From Lepidurus packardi (lineage: Eukaryota; Arthropoda; Branchiopoda; Notostraca; Triopsidae), in contig JAKZAN010000002.1 of NCBI GenBank assembly GCA_023053545.1, positions 4,262,375 to 4,326,374 of the forward strand: 64,000 bases of DNA, in the 5' to 3' direction. This document shows positions 39,801-50,874 of the stretch, in pieces. Position 1 is the first letter of the stretch, and each line of letters opens with the position of its first letter. The notes below the pieces were generated by a model. The model was not told the DNA's origin, did not search any database, and saw only the letters and a list, made by a program, of their open reading frames with translations. The translations under genes were made by a program, and so were the position numbers.

Positions 39801-42077
39801 TTTTATTATTAACTTTTGATGTTACTTCCAAACTCGCAATTATGTTTATTCATTAATTTAGATAACGATAGTCACTTATTGATACTTTTGCAAATATTTG
39901 TGAGCGTTCAGTTTTTTATGTCTAATATTTGAATGCGTTTAATTTCACAGTGATGGATATGGCGCGGCATGTACCCTTGTATAAAGCTTTGTTACAGTTG
40001 GTACGGGCATTGGCATTGAGTTCCTCGTTGTCTACTTTGTTGTGTTCTCCTCATAATAAAAAAGACCTGGAAGAAATGTCAATTTTCAACTTGCTAGGCA
40101 AGATGAAGGATTATGTCAGCACGTATGCCGCTCGTATCGCGTAAGTACTCGTTATCTTATTGCTCTAGTCATAATTTAGTTTCGTGTTCCTCTATTTTTA
40201 CCACGATTTATGTACTTTTCTTTGTATTGAGTTGTACGTTTTTTTACGATTTTCCTAGTGCCACGCATAGTCAAACCGAAGATACGGATGCTGACGGTGG
40301 ATTGGCAGACTTGATTGCGGATATCACTAGTACCTGGCCTGTGGTTCAGGTAAATTTCCTCTCTTCTTTCTTAAATTAGAAGAGTGTACTAACTTATCAG
40401 CAATCAGTCTTGTACTAAATTATCAGCGACTAATTTTCTTAAATTAGATGAGTGTCATTTAATAGATACTTTGTATGTTCTAGAAGGCGATTCAACAAAT
40501 TGTGGGCTCAGATACTATGGACACTATCAGCGATTCAGGTTCACTCCTCCTGGATGTATGCCATGGCCCCAAGCTGCCGAGTTTAACACCAGAGCAGTGT
40601 TACATGGAAGTTATGCGCAAACTCCAATTTGGTAACATCTACTACTAAGGATAATAATCACTTCAAGAAAACGTCGAGTACTGTGAGGTGCTAATGGCGC
40701 TTTTGATGTTTTTGTCTGTCAGAATCTTTCGAAATGTTGGTGGAAAGTGAAGGAGGTGGTTACAAGTTCACAGTTCCTTTCCATTTTGAGGGAGCCGTAC
40801 GTCTTGCAGGGGAACGGAGTCACCCTACACGTATGAAACGATTGGCACAAGAAGCAGCCACGTTGTTAACATCTTTGCCGCTCTCCGCATCTTCCTCCGT
40901 CTTTGTCCGATGTGATACAGACCGACTAGACGTCATGAAAGTAAGTTTGAATCCTAAAGTCTTCGTCACGTTGAAGAGATCGCTTATATTTCTTTAATTT
41001 TCCGGACACAGGTTTTAATTACCGGACCAGCTGACACACCGTATGCAAATGGGTGTTATGAGTTCGACGTCTACTTCCCTGTGGACTACCCTCAATCGCC
41101 CATGCAGATCCACCTGTGTACGACCGGAAGACAGACGATCCGTTTTAACCCAAATTTGTACAATGACGGCAAGGTTTGCCTCTCGGTGCTCAATACTTGG
41201 CACGGCCGACCAGAAGAGAAGTGGAATTCGAGCACTTCTAGCTTTCTTCAAGTTCTAGTGTCTATCCAATCGCTTATCCTCGTCTCAGAACCCTATTTTA
41301 ACGAGCCAGGCTATGAACGGTCACGTGGTACACCCTCTGGCACTCAAAATTCGAGGGATTATGATGCCAATATCAGACAAGCCAGCGTACGATGGGCCAT
41401 GCTCGAGCAACTGCGAAATCCTTCAACCTGTTTTAAAGATGTAATACTGTCTTGTGAAACGCTGCACAACTCTGGCTAACTTGCGTCTCCTTGATTTAGG
41501 TCCTCCAAGCACACTTTTGGCTCAAACGCGAAGAAATTGAACAGCAAATCGAAGGTTGGCTTGAAGAAATGGAGTCTCAAGTAGCCCAAGATCCTACAGC
41601 TGCCAGAGCTGTTTCGGTTAGCCTGCTTGCTCTTGAGGTATTTAGTTAGTTTTAGAATCTGTTTTGAGATCACGAAGTTTCACGAAGTAATTTTGATATT
41701 TGCAGAGACATTACACGCAACTAAAGGAAGAGTTGTCTCGGTTATCGCCACCAGGTGGCGTGGAAGGTAACGCAGAAGGGAAAAACAACAGTCAGTGTAA
41801 GCCTGAGAAAGACGAAAACGCGGAGGAAACTCGTGAAAGAGAACCATCAGGAAATCAAGAAGAAGAAGCTAGTGGTCAAGAAGGAGAAGCGATAGCTATG
41901 GAAACGAGTCCAAGTAGTCAAGTGCCTGGTGCAGAAGAAGAGAAAAGTCACCAAGAAGCCAGCAATGGACAGATATGGACTCAGGACTTTGGAGAAATAC
42001 CTTCGCCATCATGGAAACTGGACAGTGATGAGGACAGCGACGAGTTTGATAGCTTCATTTCCCAATTTATTGTTTGA
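23342..42077 (+). CDS. Bruce: BRUCE/BIRC6, giant BIR-repeat ubiquitin-conjugating E2/E3 enzyme
   Basis: BRUCE is a membrane-associated anti-apoptotic protein that ubiquitinates caspases and IAP antagonists and also acts in cytokinesis and autophagy. I count about 31 exons giving roughly 4,950 residues, the size of the fly protein. In order: an N-terminal beta-propeller-like region from [18 protein letters not shown]; the BIR domain (exons 24048-24440, 24503-24631 and 24882 onward) with zinc ligands in CFQCNVC, SEHERH and PLC spaced C-x2-C-x16-H-x6-C; long Ser/Gly-rich linkers; a discoidin-like beta module near 35940-36290; and the C-terminal UBC domain (about 40723-41440) with the catalytic Cys in [15 protein letters not shown]. 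One exon, about 34539-39598, is close to 5 kb. The C-terminus is very acidic. The start at 23342 was chosen as the first Met in frame with the propeller; an ATG at 23313 runs into a stop. Confidence 0.95.
26593..27320. other. Longest Bruce intron, no recognisable content
   Basis: A 0.73-kb AT-rich intron, large for this gene, between the exons ending FVSATYCT and beginning with [17 protein letters not shown]. It contains T-runs but no gene, repeat or transposon end that I recognise. Confidence 0.6.
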
Positions 42078-42410
42078 GAAGTTTGAAAGGAAGTGAAAAG
42101 GTGAGAATTAAGATAAAGGAACAGGGACATATTAGGTACCCTATTATTCAAGGAAAAAGGGGGAAAATTTGGCTATGTGGTAAAAATTTAGTGTTTTGTT
42201 GACGAAGGAGTGGACATCTATGATCTATGAATTGTGGCATTGGACCCGAGTTTAAACTTATAAACTGGTTAATCCTAATTCCTATCGTGGCGTTATTCTC
42301 TTTCTAAAGCAGGCCAAGTTGTCTTTCAGTTGCTCCAGAATTCCTATCCTTGCTAGTAACAGTTACATTCTCGTTAACTTCAGATTTTAACTTGAGGAAG
42401 TAACGTTTTT

Positions 42411-44133
42411 TTACTCTTGGTGTGAATGGGGAGAAGGAACCGACAACACATCTTCCATGGCAAGTAACTCTAGGATGGGTTTCATGACCACGCTATTTTT
42501 GGTAAACCCACTGGTTTCCTGTGAGTACAGAAATGAATTATTTTACGAGAATTCATTTGGAAAAATTTGGAAAACAGAAATGTTTCAGAAAGTTTCGGAA
42601 ATGTTACTTGAAGTAAGCTCTCTAGGACTGTTTTAGCTTGAATTATGAAGGTGACGTGTTTGGCACGAACTTGCTGAGTTTCGTCGAGTAACTGCACCCA
42701 TTTGCGCTCGCTTTGGCGCAGAAAAGTTATCTCCTTCTCTTGTTCTGTAGCTGAAATTGTTAGCTCCGTTAGTTCTTGTTTGCACCGATCAAACTCCTCG
42801 GAGAAGTTTGCATGCCGCTTCATTTGATGCTTGATGTTAGATAGCTCTCGATGCAGCGTGTCCTTTTCTCTGTTGACCTTATTGTGCACCTGCGAAAAAT
42901 TAGTGACTTTATAGGTCTTTTGTAGGTCCTATTGGTTTAAAACGTATACTTTCTTCAAGTGTTTGAGTTGGACTTCGGAATTCTCCAACTGCTTCTCAAG
43001 GTGGTGGACTAAGACTTGAGAGCCTTGAATTTTTCGCCGAGCTGCATCTGTTTCCGTTGTAAGGCAAACGACTCGTTTGGCCAAAGTTTGAATCTAACAT
43101 AGTCTTTCCATGTGTGCTTTCGTTAAATGTGTATGTTCAAACCTGACCAAGAAGAGTAGAGTTCTCTTCTAGGGCTTTGCGGCTTGTGACGGATAGCTTA
43201 GAAAAGGCCAGTTTTTCAAGTTCTTTGGACAGAACTTTCATTCGATCTTCGTGTTCCTCTTTTAAGCTAAGCCAAACCGTTATTAAGTTAGGCTTCTTCT
43301 TAGCAAAAGAAGTAGCTTACTTTTGCATTCGCAAGATTGATTGTCGCTCAAGCTCTTCCGTAGCTTCGCGGTGAATTTCGTCTTTGTCCCGTAGTTGCTG
43401 TTCAAGAGACGCAAAACGCTGGTTTAGCTCCTCCTGCTGGAGGCGAAATTCCTCTAAAGAGGTCAGTTTTCCCTCTAATTAACAAAATAATTATAACACT
43501 CTTATTACAAGTGTAAGATTCTTACGCAGAAGTTTGTTCTCCGAAGTGAGTTGCTGGTCTAAGCTGGCGTAGTTTGCTTTCAGTTCCGAAATTTGAGACT
43601 CGTAGCACTGTTTTTCCGCTTCCCGGGTCTATTGAACCAACGCCACATAGTACTTATATTACGATGCAAAACATTTCGGTACTTTTCGCAGCCCCGCTAG
43701 TCGTTCTTCTAACTCCAGAATCTGGTCCTGGCGGTTTTGTAACGAACGTTGAAAGAATTGGGCGATATCGTTTTTGTCTTCTAATGCCTGGGATAACTGA
43801 TCTCGTATAGTTATGGCTTCGTCGCGAACAACCTTGTTTTCTTGCTTAGCTCTAAAGTTATTTGCACATGATACATGGACGAATGTAGAGTTTGCTTATT
43901 TGGTACCTTTCTAACTTGGCTTCTAAATCGCGAATTCGTATGTGGAACCATTCACGGTCAACTTCGCTTAACTGGTTTTGCGGGGCTTCGATTTCAGCAT
44001 TGAGCTCTTCTTTGGAAGCTTCATTGGCACCGCGTTTTGTTCCCGGAGTATTTTTCCGACTTGAAGAAAAAGGCTTTGATCCTTTTCTTTCCCGGGCACT
44101 TCCTAAGGAACCAGGTCGGCTTAACTGCTTCAT
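42411..44133 (-). CDS. Cfap157: CFAP157, coiled-coil cilia- and flagella-associated protein
   Basis: CFAP157 is a basal-body/axoneme coiled-coil protein needed for motile cilia or sperm flagella. The start MKQLSRPGSLGSARERKGSK leads a basic, low-complexity tail. The family signature FHIRIRDLEAKLERYQ follows, then heptad coiled coil with LDQQLTSENKLL and LTSLEEFRLQQEELNQRF. Further coiled-coil exons run to KHVTFIIQAKTVLESLLQ. An intron of about 95 nt is then spliced in phase to a last exon (about 42521-42411) ending PSPHSHQE. Reading past that donor instead would give an unrelated tail ending at 42482. There are about eight exons. The gene converges with Bruce, 333 bp apart, and diverges from EIF1AD. 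A fragment of its exon near 43021-43080 recurs in the pseudogene at 57000. Confidence 0.82.
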
Positions 44134-44426
44134 GTTTACTACATTTGTATAACACTTCCGGCTGAACTGCGGAGATATTTTCTGAATTAGCTTACAGTTT
44201 AGTAGTCTTATTGATCAAACTTACCGTTTAACGAGCGGTAACTACGGCTCGATTGAGTTTGCGTATGCTGGCATGGTTTAAAGTATATTCGGAACGTGGC
44301 GCGCTTTTTGCACGGATCGATATTTCTGTATTATCGATTTCAGTCCAAGTTCAACATTAACACGTGGAAGATGCGCTTGCAATTGTGATTGATTCGTGTC
44401 CATGCAGTCTGTGTTTTTAAGCTAAA
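44134..44426. promoter_or_regulatory. Probable bidirectional promoter, CFAP157 / EIF1AD
   Basis: A 293-bp gap between divergent start codons. The duplicated unit B has lost this whole stretch, so the EIF1AD copy there has no promoter of its own. Confidence 0.5.
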
Positions 44427-45139
44427 ATGTCCAAAACGACTAAAAGGAAATATGTTAGCAAAGAAGTCACTGATAACTTCATACTTCCTACCTCAGATCA
44501 CAGCATTGTTAAGGTAAACTATTGATTTGCTAAATAATTTTCGTTTTAAGAATTCCTATTTTCGCATTTTTATTTTCTGTATATTTCCCAAATTATACGA
44601 ATGAATTGAATAGATTCTATAGTATAGTCTGTGTATTTTTTATCGTAGGTATTGGGTGGCAGAGGCAACAATTTGCACGAAGTTCAAGCTCCTAATGGAG
44701 AAACGTACCTGGTTTCAATGCCAACCAAATTTCGAAGAAACATTTGGATTAAACGTGGCGATTTCGTCATGGTCCATCCCATTGAAGAGGGCGAAAAGGT
44801 GAAAGCAGAGATTCTCGCTATCCTTTACAAGGAACAAATTAGATACATTCAACAGGAAGGGAAATGGTAAGGAATTTGACAATCTTTTGCCATCTCAGTC
44901 GCAATAATTAAAGCTCCTGTCTGAGCAGGCCGGAAGCGTTCAATCTAGCGAAGTTAGAAGAACCTTTACCAGCTCAGGGCGCTGAAAACTCATATTCTAC
45001 ATCCGAAGGCTCTGAATCAGACGACGAAGACGATTTAACTCCTAATCCCAACAGAGCTTTCCAAACTTACCGACAGGACACTTCCAGTAGCTCATCAGAC
45101 GCATCTTCAGCAGAAGAAGATGAAAGCAAAGGCCAATGA
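44427..45139 (+). CDS. Eif1ad: EIF1AD, S1-like (eIF1A-type) RNA-binding protein
   Basis: EIF1AD (haponin) is a small nuclear protein with an eIF1A-like OB fold, implicated in stress response and late ribosome biogenesis. Three exons: 44427-44514 ([20 protein letters not shown]), 44649-44868 and about 44930-45139. The OB-fold exon has [20 protein letters not shown] and [20 protein letters not shown]. The last exon is an acidic, Ser-rich tail with ESDDEDDL and a run of Ser, ending DESKGQ. The length of about 170 residues fits the family. The second and third exons recur, damaged, at 57071-57520. Confidence 0.92.
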
Positions 45140-45245
45140 TAAGAACGATTGTGTGAACGACTCCTTTGGCCACCCTTGCATACTGACTTATGACCTGGAT
45201 AAATTAGACCACTGCTGACTGAACGTGGGAATGTCCTTTTGACGC

Positions 45246-45793
45246 CTAGTCGCTTGATTGGAAAAGTGGTAACTGGTCTGGGTGGACTCGTAATGGAGTG
45301 CGGTGTGGTTTTCGCAACTTATAAAAAGGGGTTTTACTTTTGGTAAATTTTGGAAGAAAAAAACGCCCGACTTGTGTTCTTCTGTGGCTGCCATGGATTT
45401 CAACCAACTCGGTAAACATCGTTGAAAGTTTGGATCGCCTTACTTCTTCTGGAACTGGCTTCAGGTGGAACTCCTTGGTTTCTTGCATGTTCGACCTGTT
45501 GCAGAAGGAAAGCTCTAGAATCCTGCATGGTGCATCTAGTTTCCATTGGCAGTTTTGTGCTAAAACGTTCCTGAAGGCAGAGGGGAGCGTTACTTACGCT
45601 AACCAAACCTTGGATGCATACAGTACGTGAATTCAATCGTGTTTTCCAAACGTTTCTCACTGCTCAGCATTTCCGTGATGTTTGTTACGATCAGAAACAA
45701 GGTGGAGTTCTGTATCTCTGCTTGAAGCACATATTGTGAGCCATTGATGATTGCCTCTTTAATGTTATAGTAGTACGAAAAAGTTGTAGACAT
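45246..45793 (-). pseudogene. TRAPPC13-like relic, unit A
   Basis: Minus-strand reading frames contain YYNIKEAIINGSQYVLQAEI followed by QNST. In a second frame there is QDSRAFLLQ, then in a third ETKEFHLKPVPEE. These fall in the same order as the middle of TRAPPC13, a subunit of the TRAPP vesicle-tethering complex. An intron of 56 nt (45571-45626) could join the outer two frames into a protein of about 164 residues ending LPLFQSSD. That model skips the QDSRAF match, and the N-terminal half of TRAPPC13 is absent. I therefore call it a degenerate fragment. The same layout is preserved in unit B (57725-58272), so the decay, or the unusual gene, predates the duplication. The family match is from memory and weak. 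Confidence 0.4.
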
Positions 45794-46469
45794 TATTCGC
45801 TTCGAATCTGGGTTGGACAACAGTCAACAACTCACGCCCCTTGCCATCTCGAACTTACAACTGCAATGCTGCGCTGCCATACTGTTGGATTCATTGATGG
45901 ATGTTTCAGAAAAGATCAGACCAAACGGTCGGATCGGATCGAAATTTTCAGGAAATTTACCGATCCAAAGTCAGGCCATCTAGTGGTCATGGTTGAACTT
46001 TTTCTACTCCGTTTCTAACAGCGAGGGGATTTGGCAAACGAGGTTTCGGGTAACAAACGCGTTTTTCGTTTTCAATTCACGTTTGTTAAGCATAATAGTA
46101 CTTAACTTTATGATTACTATTGTTTATAATGATCTGATATTTAATCGGATCTACGACGCTGATCGAAAATTACCTAAGATCCGACAAAAAGCCAAGATCC
46201 GGTGCACTGCTTAACTTACATCTGTAATTAGCTTTTGCTTAAAATATCAGAACGCATATCATTGAAATTATAGAAACGAAAGCCCGAGTATTTCAAGTAC
46301 TATGCAACTCGAACCCACGAGGATGTCAGAGAGTACCGATTTCATTTACACTGAAAATGATCGCATACTTGATGACCTCAAGATAACGTATATGCCTATT
46401 ACTTTCTGTAAATACCGTAAGTAACGCATTAATTCCTGTGCTGCGTCTCGAAGAACATTGTAACACTAA

Positions 46470-47535
46470 AAAATGTTCTTCGGTTTGACATATTTATCGT
46501 GCGTGAGTATTTTTCTGACAGGGGAAAGTGTTCTCTGTGCGCCATGTGACGCCGAGAATCTAATTCCCTTGCAATTGTACATCCCGCGAGGAGAAGTAAA
46601 GCATATAATCCAATAAACGATAGCTTCGATTCTGAGCAACGTCAATGGAAATGGAAACTTCTAGAATCTACTCCCAAATGTTAGCACTGCTCCAGGAGTA
46701 AAAACGGAAAGTCTGGTGAACTAATTAACCCGACTGGTCTTAAAACTCGGCCAGTCTTGGACTTTACGCGTAATTGAAATGTATATCTATATGCAGCTCT
46801 ACAGGCAGTACTTTGTGTCAACTGTATATAAGTCAATTTATGCATGGAGTAAGTTGTGCAGATATCATAGTTAATCAAAACGCTACGAAGTCGGGCCTCT
46901 ACTTGGTTCATCCGACTAATTTGGTTGAGGGACCGCGGAAAGTGTTTTGCGATATGGGAACTGAAGGCGGTGGTTGGACAGTTTTCAGACAAGATACAAT
47001 GTCGAACTTCTCGAAAATTTCACTAGTACTTTCAAAGAATATGAGGTATTTGCCATCAGTGTTAAAGTTTTCGGAAACTTTTAAAATTTGGTGTTTGAAA
47101 ACTAGCTGGGTTTTGGGGATATTGATCGCTAATTCTGGATGGGAATGGATTGCTTTAGGCTCTCACATACGATGATAGTGGAGGATCGGTATTCAGGATT
47201 GCTCTCATTTCCAGCTTTTATAAGCTGTCATCGTAGGGTGGTTGGTGGTACTATAGTTGCCATACCTCAAACCTTAATGGCAAGTATTTACGAGGCCCTC
47301 ATGACAGTTATGCGGATGGGATCAATTGGTAAAAATGTTCACATTAGAAGTTTGAATTCAATTAAGTTATGTTAGGCTCGACTTTAAAGGGTATTACTAT
47401 TCATTAAAGAAAACCGTTATGCGATTCAGGCCTCAAAATTTTGATGCTGTGGCCGTCGACAATCCACCAGAGTTTCAGACCAAGAAGAGCGTTGCTGACT
47501 TGATTAAGGACGGTGTTACGTTAACGAAACCTTAA
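46470..47535 (+). pseudogene. Fibrinogen-related (FReD) pseudogene, unit A
   Basis: Fibrinogen-domain lectins of arthropods are secreted recognition proteins. Here the first exon, which in unit B encodes a signal-peptide-like start, has an in-frame stop shortly after IPRGEVKHIIQ. The next exon has the domain start GLYLVHPTNLVEGPRKVFCD and GGGWTVF. After an intron, LGFGDIDR is followed by a stop (TAA) where unit B has Glu. The exon coding for the middle of the domain is deleted (about 0.2 kb around 47190). The last two exons are intact: [20 protein letters not shown] and, after an intron, LDFKGYYYSLKKTVMRFRPQ, ending at the stop near 47535. Several lesions, so non-functional. Confidence 0.8.
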
Positions 47536-47665
47536 CGATATTGCAACGTTATCGCAAGTTCGTAGTGGCATATTTAGTTTATTAAAATTATCGCTCAACG
47601 CAATTTTTGTTTCGCTGGGAATTCGTGATCATATTTACGTAGTTGCGTAACAAAATAATACAGGG

Positions 47666-49636
47666 TTAAGGAGGGGTGGGCATGCTACCAAGAATTTGAA
47701 ACGCAGCCTTTTCTAAACTTTCGCGGTGGTCAGGATGCGCAATTCGAGTTAATTCGTACGAACGACGAAGGAGAGGAAGTCCAAACAGATTGCAAATGCC
47801 ATATTCCGTTACAACCCAATGTACGTGAGCTCTTGTGGTAACCACACCAGCCCCTATACGATGTCATTTACAGGAATGAATAGCAAAAGTCGACCAATAA
47901 ATAATAACTAATTAACTCACCTTGTTTTAGGAAAGGTACAATTCGCGACTCGCCTTTACCAGTTGTAGAGTGTAGAGCCACAACTGCTTTTCCGTTCTGA
48001 CTTAGGGAAGCACCTCGAATAAAGTCGACTTGTCCGCCAACTCCGGAATAAATGTATGTTCCAATGGAATCCGAAACAGCCTGGCCAGTAATATCCATTT
48101 CTATGCAAGAGTTGACGCCAACGACATTGGGATTCTTAGCAATGATATTAACATCGTTAACCCAGTCAGCATCTCCGAAATCTAATTTCACATGAAAAAG
48201 TAAGTGAAATTCCTAACAAAGGTTGCATTCCTGCATTTCGTACAGATATTTGGGTTGTCATTCACGTAGTCGTATAGTTGCTGCGATCCGAGGCAAAACG
48301 TGGTTACTGTTTTGCCACGCATTACTTTTTTATGCGCGTTGGTAATGCATCCAGATTCGATTAAATCCATAGCCCCATCGCTGATCATCTCTGTATGAAT
48401 GCCCATATCTTTGCGGTCCTTTAGAAGACTCGTTACAGCGTCCGGAATATTCCCAATACCTTCAAATGAAAAAAAAAACATTCGTTGCATATTCAGAATG
48501 ACTTGCAAATGATATTAACCGAATTGTAAGGTAGCGCCATCTTGTACTAAATTATCAGCGACCAATTTTCCAATTTTCCAGTCGTTTTCATCTGGCTCAA
48601 ATTTGGGCAAACAGACCAACTCGTAGTCATCTTCAACGATGCAATCAAAGTGTGACATGTGGATTAAGCCGCTGCCGAATGTCCTCGGCATCTGAGGGTT
48701 AACCAATCCTATATCATTGTAGCAATATAATTATGCTTTAGCTTGGTAAATCATTTCATTACAGATTACCTATGAGATATTTGGCGCTCTTGACTACAGA
48801 CATGTTGGCATCTACGGAAATCCCCAAGGTACAGAATCCGTGTTTATCAGGGGGAGATACCTTTTATAAATTAAGCACCGTACTACATATGGTAGGAAAG
48901 ATAAACCAATTAGATTGTACCTGGACCATAGCCACATCGATGTTGACATAGGACGTAAAATACTTCGGAACATCGGACAACATAATAGGCAAGTAGTCGC
49001 CTTTACCTTCTTTGATGGCTTGCCTTCCGAATGGTCCGATAAAAGTAGAACCAAGCCGAAAATGAGCTTAAACAAGAAAGATAAATTCTATCCTCAAATA
49101 TACCACTAGGAAATTTAATTGGTACCTTCAAAGTCGGAGTCTAAAAATGGCATTGGTTCTACCTGTAGCCCTTGAAAGACGTAGACGTCTTTCAAGTTAG
49201 CTTGCTTGCCATATTCTGTCAATGCGTAAAGTAAAGGGCGAGGTACAGCTGCAGCCGTTTGAAAGCAAACCACGTTTTCTAAATGGTTAAATGTTAGCAA
49301 GACATGTTGAGAACATAGTAATACCTTTTGGATAGTACTTGACTGTACGACTTTAACAGCTTCTTCCGCACTTACGACAGGTGGTTTGCGCGGTAAAACA
49401 TGAGTCGGTTCCCTCGAGTACGTATAATAAAACCGCTGTCCAGCTGCGGAGCTTTGACATGGGGTCAAACGCTTTAAAGTTTGGAGCAAATTTCCTGAAA
49501 GTTTCCGGGTACCCATAGTGGATATTCGTTGGTCAACGGAATATTGCAAACTGAGACGGAATAAGTTTGAACGGGTCCTATTCAAGTATTTAGCGAATAC
49601 AGGATGCACTGGCCTTGTTAGAAAACCCCTTATCAT
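47666..49636 (-). CDS. Acetyl-CoA hydrolase/CoA-transferase family protein (4-hydroxybutyrate CoA-transferase-like), copy A
   Basis: Members of this family move CoA between carboxylic acids, for example from acetyl-CoA or succinyl-CoA; animal forms are mostly mitochondrial. The N-terminus MIRGFLTRPVHP, Arg-rich and without acids, looks like a mitochondrial presequence. An internal Met (49516, MGTRKLSGNLLQTLKRL) is an alternative start. In order: PPVVSAEEAVKVVQ; HFRLGSTFIGPFGRQAIKEG; VSPPDKHGFCTLGISVD; VNPQMPRTFGSGLIHMSHFD; GIGNIPDAV; GVNSCIEMDITGQ, with the likely catalytic Glu; and GAGVVTTRAHVHWVVTEYG, ending ILGSMPTPP. About eight exons, with GT/AG borders at all those I followed. No break was found. 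The substrate cannot be told from sequence. Confidence 0.88.
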
Positions 49637-50008
49637 TAAGGAAAAGGAAAGGTTAAAGTGCAAAATGCAGAATTGGAATTGTATATGCAAGTTCAAAAGT
49701 CTAATGTACAAATGAAGCCAGTGAAGAGAAATGGGATATATAAGATAGGAAATTACTGTAGAACGGGAATTACGTGTATGGAGAAATGTTATCAAGCCTG
49801 ATAACAGTATAGTAAAACACCTTGGATCTCTGAAGTTTCCTGAATCTCCCAATCTATCTTTACAAAACTTAAATCCATATCGGAGTCCATTCATACAGTA
49901 AAGTCGAAGTAAGGGAGCATATTTCCTTGTAATGGAACAGTAATTCAAATATTGATTCCTTGACGGTGACTAATTTCTCGTTAACAGGAACGAATATGCC
50001 AAAAAAAA

Positions 50009-50062
50009 CCGGGCTCCTTTCGTTCCCCAGTCGTGCGTCCTATCCATTCGGTCACACGCTTG
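50009..50062 (-). other. tRNA-like fragment (possible SINE head)
   Basis: Read on the minus strand, GCGTGTGACCGAATGGATAG resembles a tRNA D-arm with an A-box (TGACCGAATGGA). A run of T, a Pol III terminator-like signal, follows about 30 bp later. There is no recognisable T-arm, so this is not an intact tRNA. It may be the head of a short interspersed element or chance. Confidence 0.3.
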
Positions 50063-50097
50063 TAATGACATGTTTGCAACACACATAAATAGAATGC

Positions 50098-50135
50098 ATG
50101 AACTAAGCTATGTATATATACATAGCTTAGTTCAT
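50098..50135. repeat. Perfect 38-bp palindrome
   Basis: ATGAACTAAGCTATGTATA is followed directly by its reverse complement. It has no spacer and could extrude as a cruciform. The centre is TATATA. It lies in the unique spacer beside the rearranged retroelement. Confidence 0.9.
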
Positions 50136-50544
50136 TCATTTCAGTTCCTTCAACGATTAATGAAAATATGATTAATGAATGAATTAATGAATATGATCGA
50201 TTAATGAAAATATGACCGTTTGGCTATTGCCATACCTTGTATTCCCTCGATGTTTCCAATGTCATATTTTATTTGTTCTCGTTATTTTGAAATATATTAA
50301 AAACTCCTTGTATTTTGCTTTACATTACTTGTATGAAAAGCTCACACATACAATACACTTTTCAGATGACAACCTACGGTCGCTATGGACCACAATGCCA
50401 GTCACGCCAAGTACAACACTTACTCTTTTGAAGCCAGTTTTTTAATAATGACGAAAGATTTGTTAGAATTTGATTTGCATAAAACCTATCCGTAACGTCT
50501 CCATCTGATTCAGGGCAAACACACTCCTTGATGCGGCATTATGT

Positions 50545-50874
50545 TGTTGTTCCATAAACCAATACGTCATCCAGGTAGACCAGACACTGATGCCATTTTA
50601 AGCCAACTAAGACTCTGTCCATGAGTCGCTGGAAGGTGGCAGGCGCGTTGCTTAAACCGAATGGCATCCTCTTGAATTCATAAGAGACCATCTGGAGTCA
50701 CGAAAGCTGTCTTTTCTTGATATTCAGGATCCACTGCTACTTGCCAGTAACCGCTAGCCAAGTCTAGGGAAGTGAAGTATTTTGCGTTTCCAATCCGATC
50801 CAAAACGTCATCAATCCTCGGCAGGGGGTATACGTCTCTTTTTGTGGCCGCATTAAGACGTCGGTAATCCACGC
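50545..50874 (-). repeat. Inverted RT arm, left
   Basis: Reverse complement of 53769-54097, with one extra T (in GGTCTCTTATG versus GGTCTCTATG). The left end stops within RT just past the YLDD catalytic motif, at GGAACAACA, with unrelated DNA beyond. Confidence 0.9.

Larger units (their letters stand above)
43021..49998. repeat. Segmental duplication, unit A
   Basis: The left copy of a duplicated block. From the CFAP157 exon to the region upstream of the CoA-transferase gene, this stretch matches 57000-62721 at high identity in the same orientation. Identity stops at GAACGAATATG in both copies (49998 and 62721). Unit A retains 43081-44687, which unit B lacks, and has lost about 0.2 kb in the fibrinogen-related gene. 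Confidence 0.9.
49999..50544. other. Unique spacer between unit A and the retroelement
   Basis: About 0.55 kb without a supported gene. It contains a tRNA-like fragment, a 38-bp palindrome, and short direct repeats of the ATTAATGAAAATATGA type at about 50155-50215. It has no counterpart after unit B. Confidence 0.6.

Noticed and set aside
49115..49948. 277-codon minus-strand frame extending upstream of the CoA-transferase start
   Set aside because: The upstream part is interrupted in unit B by small indels, while the frame from MIRGFL onward is kept, so the extension is probably 5' UTR.
50009..50062. Functional tRNA gene
   Set aside because: There is no T-arm or closed acceptor stem; only a D-arm-like stretch is present.
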